Shown here: piece by piece, positions 1 to 5,869 of the stretch
Numbering within the stretch: the stretch's first letter is position 1
Layout of the letters: every line of letters starts with the position of its first letter
Assembly (NCBI GenBank): GCA_004552195.1
Contig: SFPC01000080.1
Coordinates: forward strand, 1 to 8,538
Reading direction: 5' to 3'
From: Bacteroidales bacterium
Lineage (GTDB): Bacteria > Bacteroidota > Bacteroidia > Bacteroidales > Bacteroidaceae
DNA length: 8,538 nucleotides
The notes under the pieces: model-generated
Told to the model about the DNA's origin: nothing
What the model saw: only the letters and a program-made list of their open reading frames with translations
The model's database searches: none
Made by a program: the position numbers and the translations under genes

Positions 1-53
1 TGTTGTTCGGTAACGTTAAAGAGGTTGTCTTCAGTTGTCAGCGTTGTCGTCAT
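1..53 (-). CDS. Possible 5' end of a divergent gene, truncated by the left edge
   Basis: On the minus strand an ATG at 53-51 opens a frame that stays open to the left edge, giving 17 codons that begin MTTTLTTEDNLFNVTEQ. The sequence just upstream of the ATG is AT-rich, as expected for a Bacteroidetes leader, and the position would be divergent to the TetR gene. No TAnnTTTG promoter element was found for it on the minus strand between 54 and 226, and 17 residues are too few to recognise a family. An open frame this short can arise by chance. Confidence 0.3.
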   Translation of the reverse strand, partial: MTTTLTTEDNLFNVTEQ

Positions 54-117
54 ATTGCAATTATTCTGTTATCGTGGGTTTTGCTCTTTGATATAGTCTA
101 CTACAGGCTGCGGCTCG

Positions 118-154
118 GCAATGAAAAGAAAATTGACTTTTTCTTTTGCATTGC
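118..154. promoter_or_regulatory. Inverted repeat overlapping the tetR promoter, candidate operator
   Basis: GCAATG (118-123) followed by AAAAGAAAA (124-132) is mirrored as TTTTCTTTT (139-147) and CATTGC (149-154). There is a six-base centre (133-138) and one unpaired G at 148. The right arm covers the -33 TTTG element (145-148) of the promoter ahead of the TetR-type gene. TetR-family dimers bind palindromes and often repress their own promoter, so this is a reasonable autoregulatory operator. The operator role is inference; only the palindrome and its overlap with the promoter are seen directly. Confidence 0.4.
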
Positions 155-175
155 TCTCGCCTTGCACTAACTTTG
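145..175 (+). promoter_or_regulatory. Bacteroidetes-type promoter for the tetR-fabG unit
   Basis: TTTG at 145-148 and TAACTTTG at 168-175 match the Bacteroides -33 (TTTG) and -7 (TAnnTTTG) consensus with a 19-bp spacer, the usual spacing. Transcription would start near 182, leaving an AT-rich leader of about 45 nt before the ATG at 227. Confidence 0.65.
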
Positions 176-226
176 CACACTGTAAGGAAAAATGTGCTTA
201 ATTTTTTAATAGACTGATTATAATTT

Positions 227-850
227 ATGTCAACATCCAAAACTCGGGACAGGCTGTTGGAAGTGGCTCGCGAACTGTTTGCCCATCAAGGACTTGAAGC
301 TACCACCATGAACGACATCGCCGCAGCTTCGGGGCGCGGACGGCGCACACTGTATACGTATTTCCGCAACAAAGAGGAAATATACTATGCAGTGATCGAA
401 GAGGAGCTCGCACGATTGTCCGGGAACATGGCTGCCGTGCTCGACTTGGATGTGCCGCCCGAAGAGAAAATCTTCAAACTCATCTATACGCATTTGCGCA
501 CCATACGCGACACGGTGGCGCGTAACGGTACGTTGCGCGCAGAGTTCTTCCGCAACATCTGGATGGTGGAAAAGGTGCGACGCACTTTCGATGAGGAGGA
601 ACACCGCGTGCTTACGGCCATCTTGCAGGAAGGGGTGGACTGCGGACGTTTCCGTATCGTACACGTGGGACTGATGTCGGACATCATCCACTGTACCATC
701 AAGGGGCTCGAAGTGCCTTACATCTACGACCGCTTGGGAGTGGGGCTGGCAGAGGACGAAACCTATCCCATGGTGCGCGACATCCTGCTCCGCGTATTGG
801 ATATGCCGGTGCCCCCGGCCGATACGGCAGAAGCTGGCGTGAATGAATAA
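227..850 (+). CDS. TetR/AcrR-family transcriptional regulator
   Basis: A 207-residue protein of the usual TetR size. Residues about 6-52 form the N-terminal DNA-binding domain: a first helix (RDRLLEVARELFAHQG), then the helix-turn-helix around residues 27-46 (MNDIAAASGRGRRTLYTYF), ending in the typical FRNKEE segment. The remaining 150 residues are helical and variable, as expected for a ligand-binding and dimerisation domain. A conserved-looking stretch (FFRNIWMVEKVRR, about 108-119) lies in this part. A good promoter lies upstream, and a palindrome over its -33 element suggests autoregulation. The fabG start codon is 35 bp after the stop, so the two genes are probably co-transcribed, and the regulator may respond to an acyl-CoA or another fatty-acid-related ligand. 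That ligand is a guess from the neighbour. The family assignment is firm; the specific role is unknown. Confidence 0.93.
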   Translation: MSTSKTRDRLLEVARELFAHQGLEATTMNDIAAASGRGRRTLYTYFRNKEEIYYAVIEEELARLSGNMAAVLDLDVPPEEKIFKLIYTHLRTIRDTVARNGTLRAEFFRNIWMVEKVRRTFDEEEHRVLTAILQEGVDCGRFRIVHVGLMSDIIHCTIKGLEVPYIYDRLGVGLAEDETYPMVRDILLRVLDMPVPPADTAEAGVNE

Positions 851-885
851 GTTTTTTCAAACCATATAAATTTTCAAACAAAAAA

Positions 886-1632
886 ATGGGACTTTTAACA
901 GGAAAGACGGCCTTGATTACGGGTGCTGCCCGTGGTATCGGCAAGGCCATTGCATTGAAGTTTGCCGAAGAAGGTGCTAACATCGCCTTTACCGACTTGG
1001 TCATTGACGAGAACGGCGAAGCCACTCGTCAGGAAATCGAAGCTAAGGGCGTGAAGTGCCAGGCTTACGCATCGAATGCCGCCGATTTCGCACAGACCGC
1101 CGAGGTGGTGAAGAAGGTACACGAGGACTTCGGCTCGATCGACGTGCTGGTGAACAATGCCGGTATTACCAAGGACGGCCTGATGATCCGTATGACGGAA
1201 CAGCAGTGGGATGCCGTTATCGGTGTGAACCTGAAATCTGCCTTCAACTTTATCCATGCCTGCACGCCCATCATGATGCGTCAGCGCAGTGGTTCCATCA
1301 TCAACATGGCTTCTGTGGTAGGTGTTCACGGCAATGCCGGACAGTCCAACTACGCCGCTTCCAAGGCCGGTATGATTGCTTTGGCCAAGAGCGTGGCACA
1401 GGAAATGGGCAGCCGTGGCGTGCGCGCCAATGCCATCGCCCCGGGCTTCATCGAAACGGCCATGACTGCCGCCCTCTCTGAGGAGGTTCGCAAGGAGTGG
1501 ATGAAGGCCATCCCCCTGCGCCGTGGCGGTAAACCCGAAGACATTGCCGATGTGGCCACCTTCCTCGCCTCCGACTTGGCCAGCTATGTTACCGGCCAGG
1601 TTATTCAGGTTGACGGCGGTATGAATATGTAA
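886..1632 (+). CDS. fabG: 3-oxoacyl-[acyl-carrier-protein] reductase (SDR family)
   Basis: Cytosolic NADPH-dependent reductase of the elongation cycle of type II fatty-acid synthesis, converting 3-ketoacyl-ACP to 3-hydroxyacyl-ACP. At 248 residues it has the normal FabG length. Visible classical SDR motifs: the cofactor-binding TGAARGIG at 12-19, NNAG at 90-93, the structural Asn at 115 (VNLKS), catalytic Ser143, and Tyr156/Lys160 in the YAASK motif. The PGFIET loop (186-191) and the C-terminal GQVIQVDGGMNM are also typical of FabG. The start at 886 follows a run of A residues, a normal Bacteroidetes leader; TTTTCAAAC occurs twice in this leader (854-862, 871-879). It lies directly behind the TetR-type gene and probably shares its promoter. 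Many SDRs look alike, so a paralogue with a different hydroxyacyl substrate cannot be excluded, but the full match to FabG motifs and length makes this the best call. Confidence 0.93.
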   Translation: MGLLTGKTALITGAARGIGKAIALKFAEEGANIAFTDLVIDENGEATRQEIEAKGVKCQAYASNAADFAQTAEVVKKVHEDFGSIDVLVNNAGITKDGLMIRMTEQQWDAVIGVNLKSAFNFIHACTPIMMRQRSGSIINMASVVGVHGNAGQSNYAASKAGMIALAKSVAQEMGSRGVRANAIAPGFIETAMTAALSEEVRKEWMKAIPLRRGGKPEDIADVATFLASDLASYVTGQVIQVDGGMNM

Positions 1633-1656
1633 TCTGGAAGAATTTTTTCTCTCTCT

Positions 1657-1898
1657 GGTTATGAGGGATAAGGTTATGAGGTAATAAAGATTGTGCCAGT
1701 GAGTGCATAGCCAAGCTTGCTTGAGCTATGCCGAGCGCAGCCGATCTTATGCAAAGATTGTGCCAGTGAGTGCAGAGCCAAGCTTGCTTGAGCTATGCCG
1801 AGCGCAGCCAATCTTATGTAAAGTCACTATTAGAACGCTTGAATTATCGAACGCTCAAATAGTAATTTTATAACCTCATAACCTTATCCCTCATAACC
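1657..1898. repeat. Foldback element with 26-bp perfect inverted arms, upstream copy
   Basis: The 26 bases at 1657-1682 (two GGTTATGAG motifs separated by GATAA-type sequence) are exactly reverse-complementary to 1873-1898. The 190 bases between hold a 67-bp tandem duplication and a smaller inverted repeat: ACTATT at 1826-1831 and AATAGT at 1858-1863, enclosing two direct GAACGCT copies at 1833-1839 and 1849-1855. The element fills most of the 342-bp gap between fabG and the pseudouridine synthase gene. Its transcript could fold into one long stem with inner hairpins, which might end fabG transcription or limit read-through. There is no clear U-run after the stem, so a simple intrinsic terminator is not evident. 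The function is unknown. A related arrangement follows the next gene. Confidence 0.8.
1686..1819. repeat. Tandem duplication of a 67-bp hairpin-forming unit
   Basis: Copy 1 (1686-1752) and copy 2 (1753-1819) are directly adjacent and differ at only three positions (T/G, G/A and C/T). Each unit begins AAAGATTG and ends near CGATCTTATG or CAATCTTATG, so the ends of a unit can pair. Inside copy 1, CATAGC-CAAG (1706-1715) can pair with CTTG-GCTATG (1720-1730) around a CTTG loop with one bulged A. In copy 2 the T-to-G change breaks one of these pairs. No open reading frame explains the sequence. It resembles a short palindromic intergenic repeat (REP- or MITE-like) that has duplicated in place. 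Confidence 0.85.
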
Positions 1899-1939
1899 TT
1901 ATCCCTCATAACCTTATCCCTCATAACCTTATTCCTCAT
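1875..1939. repeat. 15-bp tandem array (CTCATAACCTTATCC)
   Basis: The unit CTCATAACCTTATCC starts at 1875, 1890, 1905 and 1920, with a degenerate continuation at 1935 (CTCATAATC). The first two units also form the right arm of the foldback element. The array ends about 35 bp before the start codon of the pseudouridine synthase gene, so it would lie in that gene's leader if transcription comes from upstream. Perfect short tandem repeats of this kind usually change copy number by slippage. Confidence 0.85.
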
Positions 1940-1974
1940 AATCTCAGCCATAACCTCACACCCAATTTGATTGT

Positions 1975-2640
1975 ATGGAAGTCCTTTACGAAGACAATCA
2001 TCTGATTATTGTCAACAAAGCCCCGGGGGAGATTGTACAGGGCGATAAGACGGGCGATGTGCCTTTGTCCGAAACGGTGAAGCAATATATCAAGGAAAAA
2101 TATGTCAAGCCGGGACAGGTGTTCTTGGGAGTGGTCCATCGCTTGGACCGCCCCGTGAGCGGCATCGTGGTCTTTGCCCGTACCAGTAAAGCATTGGCAC
2201 GGCTCAATGCCATGTTCAGGGATGGAAATGTACGTAAAAACTATCACGCCATAGTTTGTGCGCCGCCGCCTCAAACGGCTGATACGCTGACGCATTGGCT
2301 CACACGCAACGAGCGGCAGAACAAGGCTTATGCCCATGCGGCAGAAGTAAACGGTAGCAAGAAGGCGGTGCTCGATTACCGGCTGCTCTCCTCGTCCGAC
2401 CGCTACCACCTTCTTGAAGTGCATTTGCACACCGGCCGTCACCATCAGATACGTTGCCAGTTGGCCACCATCGGATGTGTCATCAAGGGCGACCTGAAGT
2501 ATGGGGCGCGGCGGTCTAATCCCGACGGTTCCATTTCGCTGCATGCTCGCCATATTGAGTTTGAGCATCCCGTCAGTCATCAGACCATCTCGGTGGACGC
2601 TCCCTATCCCGAAGGGTTGTGGAATGTGTTCAGCTTGTGA
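1975..2640 (+). CDS. RluA-family RNA pseudouridine synthase
   Basis: Isomerises specific uridines to pseudouridine in rRNA or tRNA. The 221-residue protein starts directly at the catalytic domain (VLYEDNHLIIVNKAPG, residues 3-18) and has no S4 RNA-binding domain, so it is shorter than RluC or RluD. Diagnostic motifs: HRLDRPVSG at 55-63 with the catalytic aspartate at 58, then RNYHAIV-like sequence around 87-94 (RKNYHAIV), TGRHHQIR at 153-160, and KGDLKYG at 171-177. The target nucleotide cannot be told from sequence; RluA/TruC-like stand-alone enzymes modify either 23S rRNA or tRNA. The ATG at 1975 is well placed just before the conserved N-terminus. The gene stands alone, bracketed on both sides by repeat-filled intergenic regions, and no clear promoter was found directly upstream. 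Confidence 0.93.
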   Translation: MEVLYEDNHLIIVNKAPGEIVQGDKTGDVPLSETVKQYIKEKYVKPGQVFLGVVHRLDRPVSGIVVFARTSKALARLNAMFRDGNVRKNYHAIVCAPPPQTADTLTHWLTRNERQNKAYAHAAEVNGSKKAVLDYRLLSSSDRYHLLEVHLHTGRHHQIRCQLATIGCVIKGDLKYGARRSNPDGSISLHARHIEFEHPVSHQTISVDAPYPEGLWNVFSL

Positions 2641-2652
2641 GGTTCCTTCCAA

Positions 2653-2773
2653 GGTTATGAGCTATTAGGTTATGAGGTGTGTTTTTAGGTTATGAGGGAT
2701 TAGGTTATGAGGTTATAAAGTAACTGTCTGAAGGAAGGGAATACGCCAGAGTAACTTTATAACCTCATAACCT
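2653..2773. repeat. Foldback element with GGTTATGAG motifs, downstream copy
   Basis: Four GGTTATGAG motifs (2653, 2668, 2688, 2703) follow the pseudouridine synthase stop codon. The 20 bases at 2702-2721 are exactly reverse-complementary to 2754-2773, leaving a 32-base loop, so the transcript could form a strong hairpin 60-130 nt after the gene. The right arm (2750-2773) matches 1861-1884 of the upstream element with one mismatch in 24, which shows that the two intergenic regions share a common module. A terminator role is possible, but no U-tract follows the stem. Confidence 0.8.
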
Positions 2774-2860
2774 GGGAGCGAAAGCGACCCTAACCTCATA
2801 ACCCATAGTTACAAAGCAACCTCATAACCTGGGAGCGAAAGCGACCCTAACCTCATAACC
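2761..2860. repeat. Two copies of a 43-bp unit with a GC-rich core
   Basis: Positions 2761-2803 and 2818-2860 are identical over 43 bases and separated by 14 bases. Each unit is a 17-base core, GGGAGCGAAAGCGACCC (2774-2790, 2831-2847), flanked on both sides by the direct repeat AACCTCATAACC. The core can form a small hairpin with GGG/CCC and GC/GC pairs capped by a GAAA loop. The second copy ends about 45 bp before the mtnN -33 region. No coding potential is evident. Confidence 0.85.
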
Positions 2861-2904
2861 TGAAGAAATTCGCGCGTTTTGCTTTATTTTTGAAAAAATC
2901 CTAC

Positions 2905-2933
2905 CTTGCATAAAAGTGATAGTCCTATATTTG
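2905..2933 (+). promoter_or_regulatory. Bacteroidetes-type promoter for mtnN-luxS
   Basis: TATATTTG at 2926-2933 is a full match to the -7 consensus TAnnTTTG. The best -33 candidate is CTTG at 2905-2908, one base off TTTG and with a 17-bp spacer, slightly shorter than usual. Transcription would start near 2940, giving a leader of about 18 nt before the ATG at 2959. Confidence 0.6.
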
Positions 2934-2958
2934 CAGGCATTGGAAAACAATAGCAACA

Positions 2959-3654
2959 ATGAAAACAATAGCCATCATCAATGCCATGCAAAAAGAGCAT
3001 GAGCAGTTAGCCGGTCTGTTGACGGAAACGGAAACCGTGACCGACGGCCCATTCTCTTTTGTTACCGGTACTTTCAATCACCAAAGGATGGTGTTGATTC
3101 AGAGCGGTATAGGCAAGGTCAATGCAGCCGTGGGTGCCGTGGAACTGATCAGGCGTTATGCCCCCGATGCTTTGGTCAACACCGGCGTGGCAGGAGGTAT
3201 CGACAGCCGCTTGCAGGTGGCCGACGTGGTGGTGGGCGAACGTGTGGTGTACCACGATGTGGACTGTGGACCCGAGACCGAGCCAGGCAGGGTACAGGGA
3301 CTTCCGCTTTACTACGAGGGCGATGCCGGTTTGCTGCAGGCTGCTCGGCTGGTGGAGGCGGATGTGCGCCTGCTCGACGGACTGATTTGCAGTGGCGACC
3401 AATTTATTACCGACCGGCAGCAGCTCGCTGCCATCAAAGCCCGTTTCCCCGAAGCCTTGGCAGTGGATATGGAGAGCGGAGCGTTGGCCCAGGTGTGCCA
3501 CCTCTACCATGTTCCTTTCCTGAGTTTCCGCATCATCAGCGACACTCCCGGTGCCGACAAGCATCTCGACCAATACTTCAACTTTTGGGAAGTGATGGCT
3601 GAAAAGTCCTTCGGCGTGACCCGTTCCTTGCTGGAAAAAATCACGCAGGCATAG
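2959..3654 (+). CDS. mtnN: 5'-methylthioadenosine/S-adenosylhomocysteine nucleosidase
   Basis: Cytosolic hydrolase that splits adenine from S-adenosylhomocysteine and methylthioadenosine, releasing S-ribosylhomocysteine or methylthioribose. The 231 residues match the family length. The purine-nucleoside-phosphorylase-like fold is recognisable from IINAMQKEHE (6-15), SGIGKVNAA (49-57), NTGVAGG (74-80) and SGDQFI (145-150). By comparison with the E. coli enzyme (Glu12, Glu174, Asp197), the catalytic and adenine-binding residues correspond to Glu13, Glu172 in VDMES, and Asp195 in ISDTPG; all three are present. It has a promoter of its own and is followed after 87 bp by luxS, which uses its product. 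The start at 2959 is fixed by the conserved N-terminal strand. Also known as pfs. Confidence 0.95.
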   Translation: MKTIAIINAMQKEHEQLAGLLTETETVTDGPFSFVTGTFNHQRMVLIQSGIGKVNAAVGAVELIRRYAPDALVNTGVAGGIDSRLQVADVVVGERVVYHDVDCGPETEPGRVQGLPLYYEGDAGLLQAARLVEADVRLLDGLICSGDQFITDRQQLAAIKARFPEALAVDMESGALAQVCHLYHVPFLSFRIISDTPGADKHLDQYFNFWEVMAEKSFGVTRSLLEKITQA

Positions 3655-3741
3655 TAGTTCTTTCGACGATTTCTGCCTTCACCTTCATTGTTTACTCCTT
3701 TTCTTCCCCTCTTTCTCTTTAACGATAACATTTGCGTCCCC

Positions 3742-4221
3742 ATGCAGAAAATACCCAGTTTCACTATCGACCATCTGCGCCTGTTGCGCGGAGTGTATGT
3801 TTCCCGCAAAGACCATGTGGGCGGTGAGGTGGTAACCACCTTCGATGTCCGTATGAAGTTGCCCAACCGCGAACCCGTATTGGGGCAGGGTGCCATCCAC
3901 ACCATCGAGCATTTGGCCGCCACCTACCTCCGCAACCACCCCGTGTGGAAAGACCGCATCGTGTATTGGGGACCCATGGGCTGCCTCACCGGCAACTATC
4001 TCTTGGTGCGTGGCGACTATACCCCGGCCGACGTGTTGCCCGTGCTCAAGGAAACTTTCGCCTTTGTGGCCGGCTATGAGGGTGAAGTGCCCGGCACCAC
4101 GCCCCGCGATTGCGGCACCTGCCTGCTCCACGACCTGCCCATGGCGCGATATGAAGCTGCCAAATACCTTCACGAGGTGCTGGAATGCGCCACGGAAGAA
4201 AACCTGAACTATCCTTTGTAG
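3742..4221 (+). CDS. luxS: S-ribosylhomocysteine lyase (AI-2 synthesis)
   Basis: Cleaves S-ribosylhomocysteine to homocysteine and 4,5-dihydroxy-2,3-pentanedione, the precursor of autoinducer-2; metal-dependent, cytosolic, acting as a dimer. Starting at 3742 the protein has 159 residues, the normal LuxS size, and begins MQKIPSFTIDH like its homologues. The frame is open back to an ATG at 3688, but those 18 residues are hydrophobic, pyrimidine-derived and not part of the family, so the internal start is preferred. Metal ligands are His53 and His57 in HTIEH and Cys124 in PRDCGTC; Glu56 and Cys81 (GPMGCLTG) are the catalytic residues. All are intact, so the enzyme should be active. It lies 87 bp after mtnN, probably on the same transcript. 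No separate promoter is clear: TTTG at 3731-3734 is too close to the start codon to be convincing. Confidence 0.95.
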   Translation: MQKIPSFTIDHLRLLRGVYVSRKDHVGGEVVTTFDVRMKLPNREPVLGQGAIHTIEHLAATYLRNHPVWKDRIVYWGPMGCLTGNYLLVRGDYTPADVLPVLKETFAFVAGYEGEVPGTTPRDCGTCLLHDLPMARYEAAKYLHEVLECATEENLNYPL

Positions 4222-4315
4222 GAATAAGTAATAAAGATTTGACTCTTTGACCTTTCCAAATCCAGCCCTCTCATCTTTCATTTCTCTTATCCTGATAACC
4301 TTAACAAACTCTATT

Positions 4316-5848
4316 ATGAAGAAAAACAAACTATTGCTTTACGCCTTCGGCTGGGCATTGACCTTCCCGGCCACCTTGTTCGCGCAGGGCAATTTCACCT
4401 TGCAGCAGCAAGTGCTTGATAACCCCGAAAATACCCCTCGGCCGGTGTTCCCCGTTCCTACTGAACGCCAGCTGAAGTGGAACGAAACGGAGTTCTATGC
4501 CTTTTACCATTATGGTATGAACACTTATACCAACGCCGAGTGGGGCGATGGCAGTGAGCCCAACTCCAACTTCAATCCCACCGCTGCTCCCAATCCCCGC
4601 CAGTGGCTCGAAGCCGCCCAGAAGGCCGGCATGAAGGGCGGTATTGCCGTGGTGAAACACCACGACGGCTTCTGCCTCTGGCCCACCAAGACCACCGACC
4701 ACCACGTCGGCAACTCGGGCACGACCTACGGCGCTGACACCAACATCCCCCGCGACTTTGCTGCCGCCGCCGAAGAACTCGGCATGAAGTACGGCTTCTA
4801 CGTTTCGCCTTGGGACCTCAACAGTGCCTATTGGGGCGAAAAGGATGCCAACGGCAACTATACCGACAACTACACCAAGAAGGTTTTCTTCGAGCAATGT
4901 GCAGAACTGGCCGCCTATGGCACCAAGCAGTTTGAAATGTGGTTCGATGGTGCCACGGGCGGCGACCACCGCGGCTACTACGGCGGAGCCAACGCCCTGC
5001 GCACCATTGACAACGCGCAGACCTACTACGACATCCCCAACCTGCGTGATTCCATCCACAACACCTGTCCCGACATCATCCTCTGGGGCGTGGGCGGCGA
5101 AGCACGCTGGATCGGCAACGAGGCCGGCTGGGCCGGTGAAACCAACTGGGCCATGGGCAATGGCGAGTATGGCAATGAGAACGGATGGCAGTGGCATCCC
5201 GGCGAAAGCGACGCCAAAGGCACCGACCGCGGATGGTTCTGGCACGAAGGCGAAAGCGTGAAGAGTGCCGAAACGCTGTTCAAGATGTATCTCGAAACCG
5301 TGGGACGCAACGCCACGCTCATTCTCAACCTCCCGCCCGACAAGAGCGGTTCGCTCCCCCAAGCTACGGTCAGCCGCATGGAAGAGCTCGGCGCCCTCAT
5401 GAAGGCCCGCCTCGGCACCGACCTCGCCCCCGCGGCCACGGTGACGGCCTCGGAGACCCGCGAGGCTGGACGCACCGTGACCTACGCTGCCGCCAATGTG
5501 ACGGACGGCGACAAGGAAACCTACTGGGCCACCAACGACGGCACCGTGCAGGCTTCACTCACCTTCACTTGGGACGAGCCGCAGACCGTGCGCTATGTCA
5601 GCATGATGGAGTTCATCAAGCTGGGACAGCGCGTCAAGAAATTCACCATCGAAACAAGCGAAGACGGCGTGACCTTCACGCCGCGTGCCACCAATATCGC
5701 CCAAACCACTATTGGCTACAAGCGCATCATTCCCCTCAACGGAAACACCTCGTCCAGCTACGATGCGGGCTTCACTGCCAAGGCGGTGCGCATCACCATC
5801 AAAGACAGCAAAGCCTGTCCGCTCCTCCACACCGTTTCCATCTACTAA
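4316..5848 (+). CDS. Secreted GH29-type alpha-L-fucosidase with C-terminal F5/8C-like domain
   Basis: Predicted to release terminal L-fucose from glycans outside the cytoplasm. The ATG at 4316 is chosen over the in-frame ATG at 4247 because it starts a good signal peptide: a MKKNK basic end and hydrophobic core, with likely cleavage around LFA-QG (residues 21-25). The mature part follows the GH29 layout: WNETEFYAFYHYGMNTY (55-71), KHHDGFCLWPT (114-124), YGFYVSPWD (159-167), then FEMWFDGA (206-213) with Asp211 as the expected nucleophile. The acid/base is probably a Glu in GGEARWIGNEAG (262 or 269), by analogy with the 1,3/1,4-specific GH29-B group. Residues about 375-510 look like an F5/8 type C (discoidin, CBM32-like) sugar-binding domain (NVTDGDKETYWAT at 394-406). 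Total 510 residues. The next gene starts 21 bp downstream, suggesting co-transcription. Linkage specificity is inferred only. Confidence 0.9.
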   Translation: MKKNKLLLYAFGWALTFPATLFAQGNFTLQQQVLDNPENTPRPVFPVPTERQLKWNETEFYAFYHYGMNTYTNAEWGDGSEPNSNFNPTAAPNPRQWLEAAQKAGMKGGIAVVKHHDGFCLWPTKTTDHHVGNSGTTYGADTNIPRDFAAAAEELGMKYGFYVSPWDLNSAYWGEKDANGNYTDNYTKKVFFEQCAELAAYGTKQFEMWFDGATGGDHRGYYGGANALRTIDNAQTYYDIPNLRDSIHNTCPDIILWGVGGEARWIGNEAGWAGETNWAMGNGEYGNENGWQWHPGESDAKGTDRGWFWHEGESVKSAETLFKMYLETVGRNATLILNLPPDKSGSLPQATVSRMEELGALMKARLGTDLAPAATVTASETREAGRTVTYAAANVTDGDKETYWATNDGTVQASLTFTWDEPQTVRYVSMMEFIKLGQRVKKFTIETSEDGVTFTPRATNIAQTTIGYKRIIPLNGNTSSSYDAGFTAKAVRITIKDSKACPLLHTVSIY

Positions 5849-5869
5849 CCTTCCTTTGCACTCCACATC

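Noticed and set aside
121..201. A 26-codon frame starting MKRKLTFSFALL that resembles a short signal peptide
   Set aside because: It runs straight through the -33 and -7 elements of the tetR promoter, so it would be upstream of the transcription start and is most likely chance.
1633..1974. Insertion sequence remnant
   Set aside because: The inverted arms could suggest one, but there is no transposase fragment or evident target-site duplication; a non-coding repeat element fits better.
1657..2861. CRISPR array as an explanation of the repeats
   Set aside because: Units of 15, 43 and 67 bp lack the regular repeat-unique spacer pattern, occur in both orientations, and no cas gene is present.
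3688..3741. Eighteen-residue N-terminal extension of luxS
   Set aside because: LuxS homologues begin near the internal Met at 3742; the extension is encoded by a pyrimidine-rich leader and would add a hydrophobic segment to a cytosolic enzyme.
4247..4315. Upstream in-frame ATG of the fucosidase
   Set aside because: Using it would bury the typical MKKNK signal peptide behind 23 unrelated residues; the ATG at 4316 gives a normal secretion signal.
4331..5362. A 343-codon minus-strand open frame opposite the fucosidase
   Set aside because: The plus strand shows clear GH29 motifs through the whole stretch; the antisense frame is a low-complexity Val/Gly-rich shadow.
5851..5858. TTCCTTTG as a -7 promoter element for the GH16-like gene
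   Set aside because: It is one base from consensus but lies only 11 bp before the start codon and has no TTTG at the right distance upstream.
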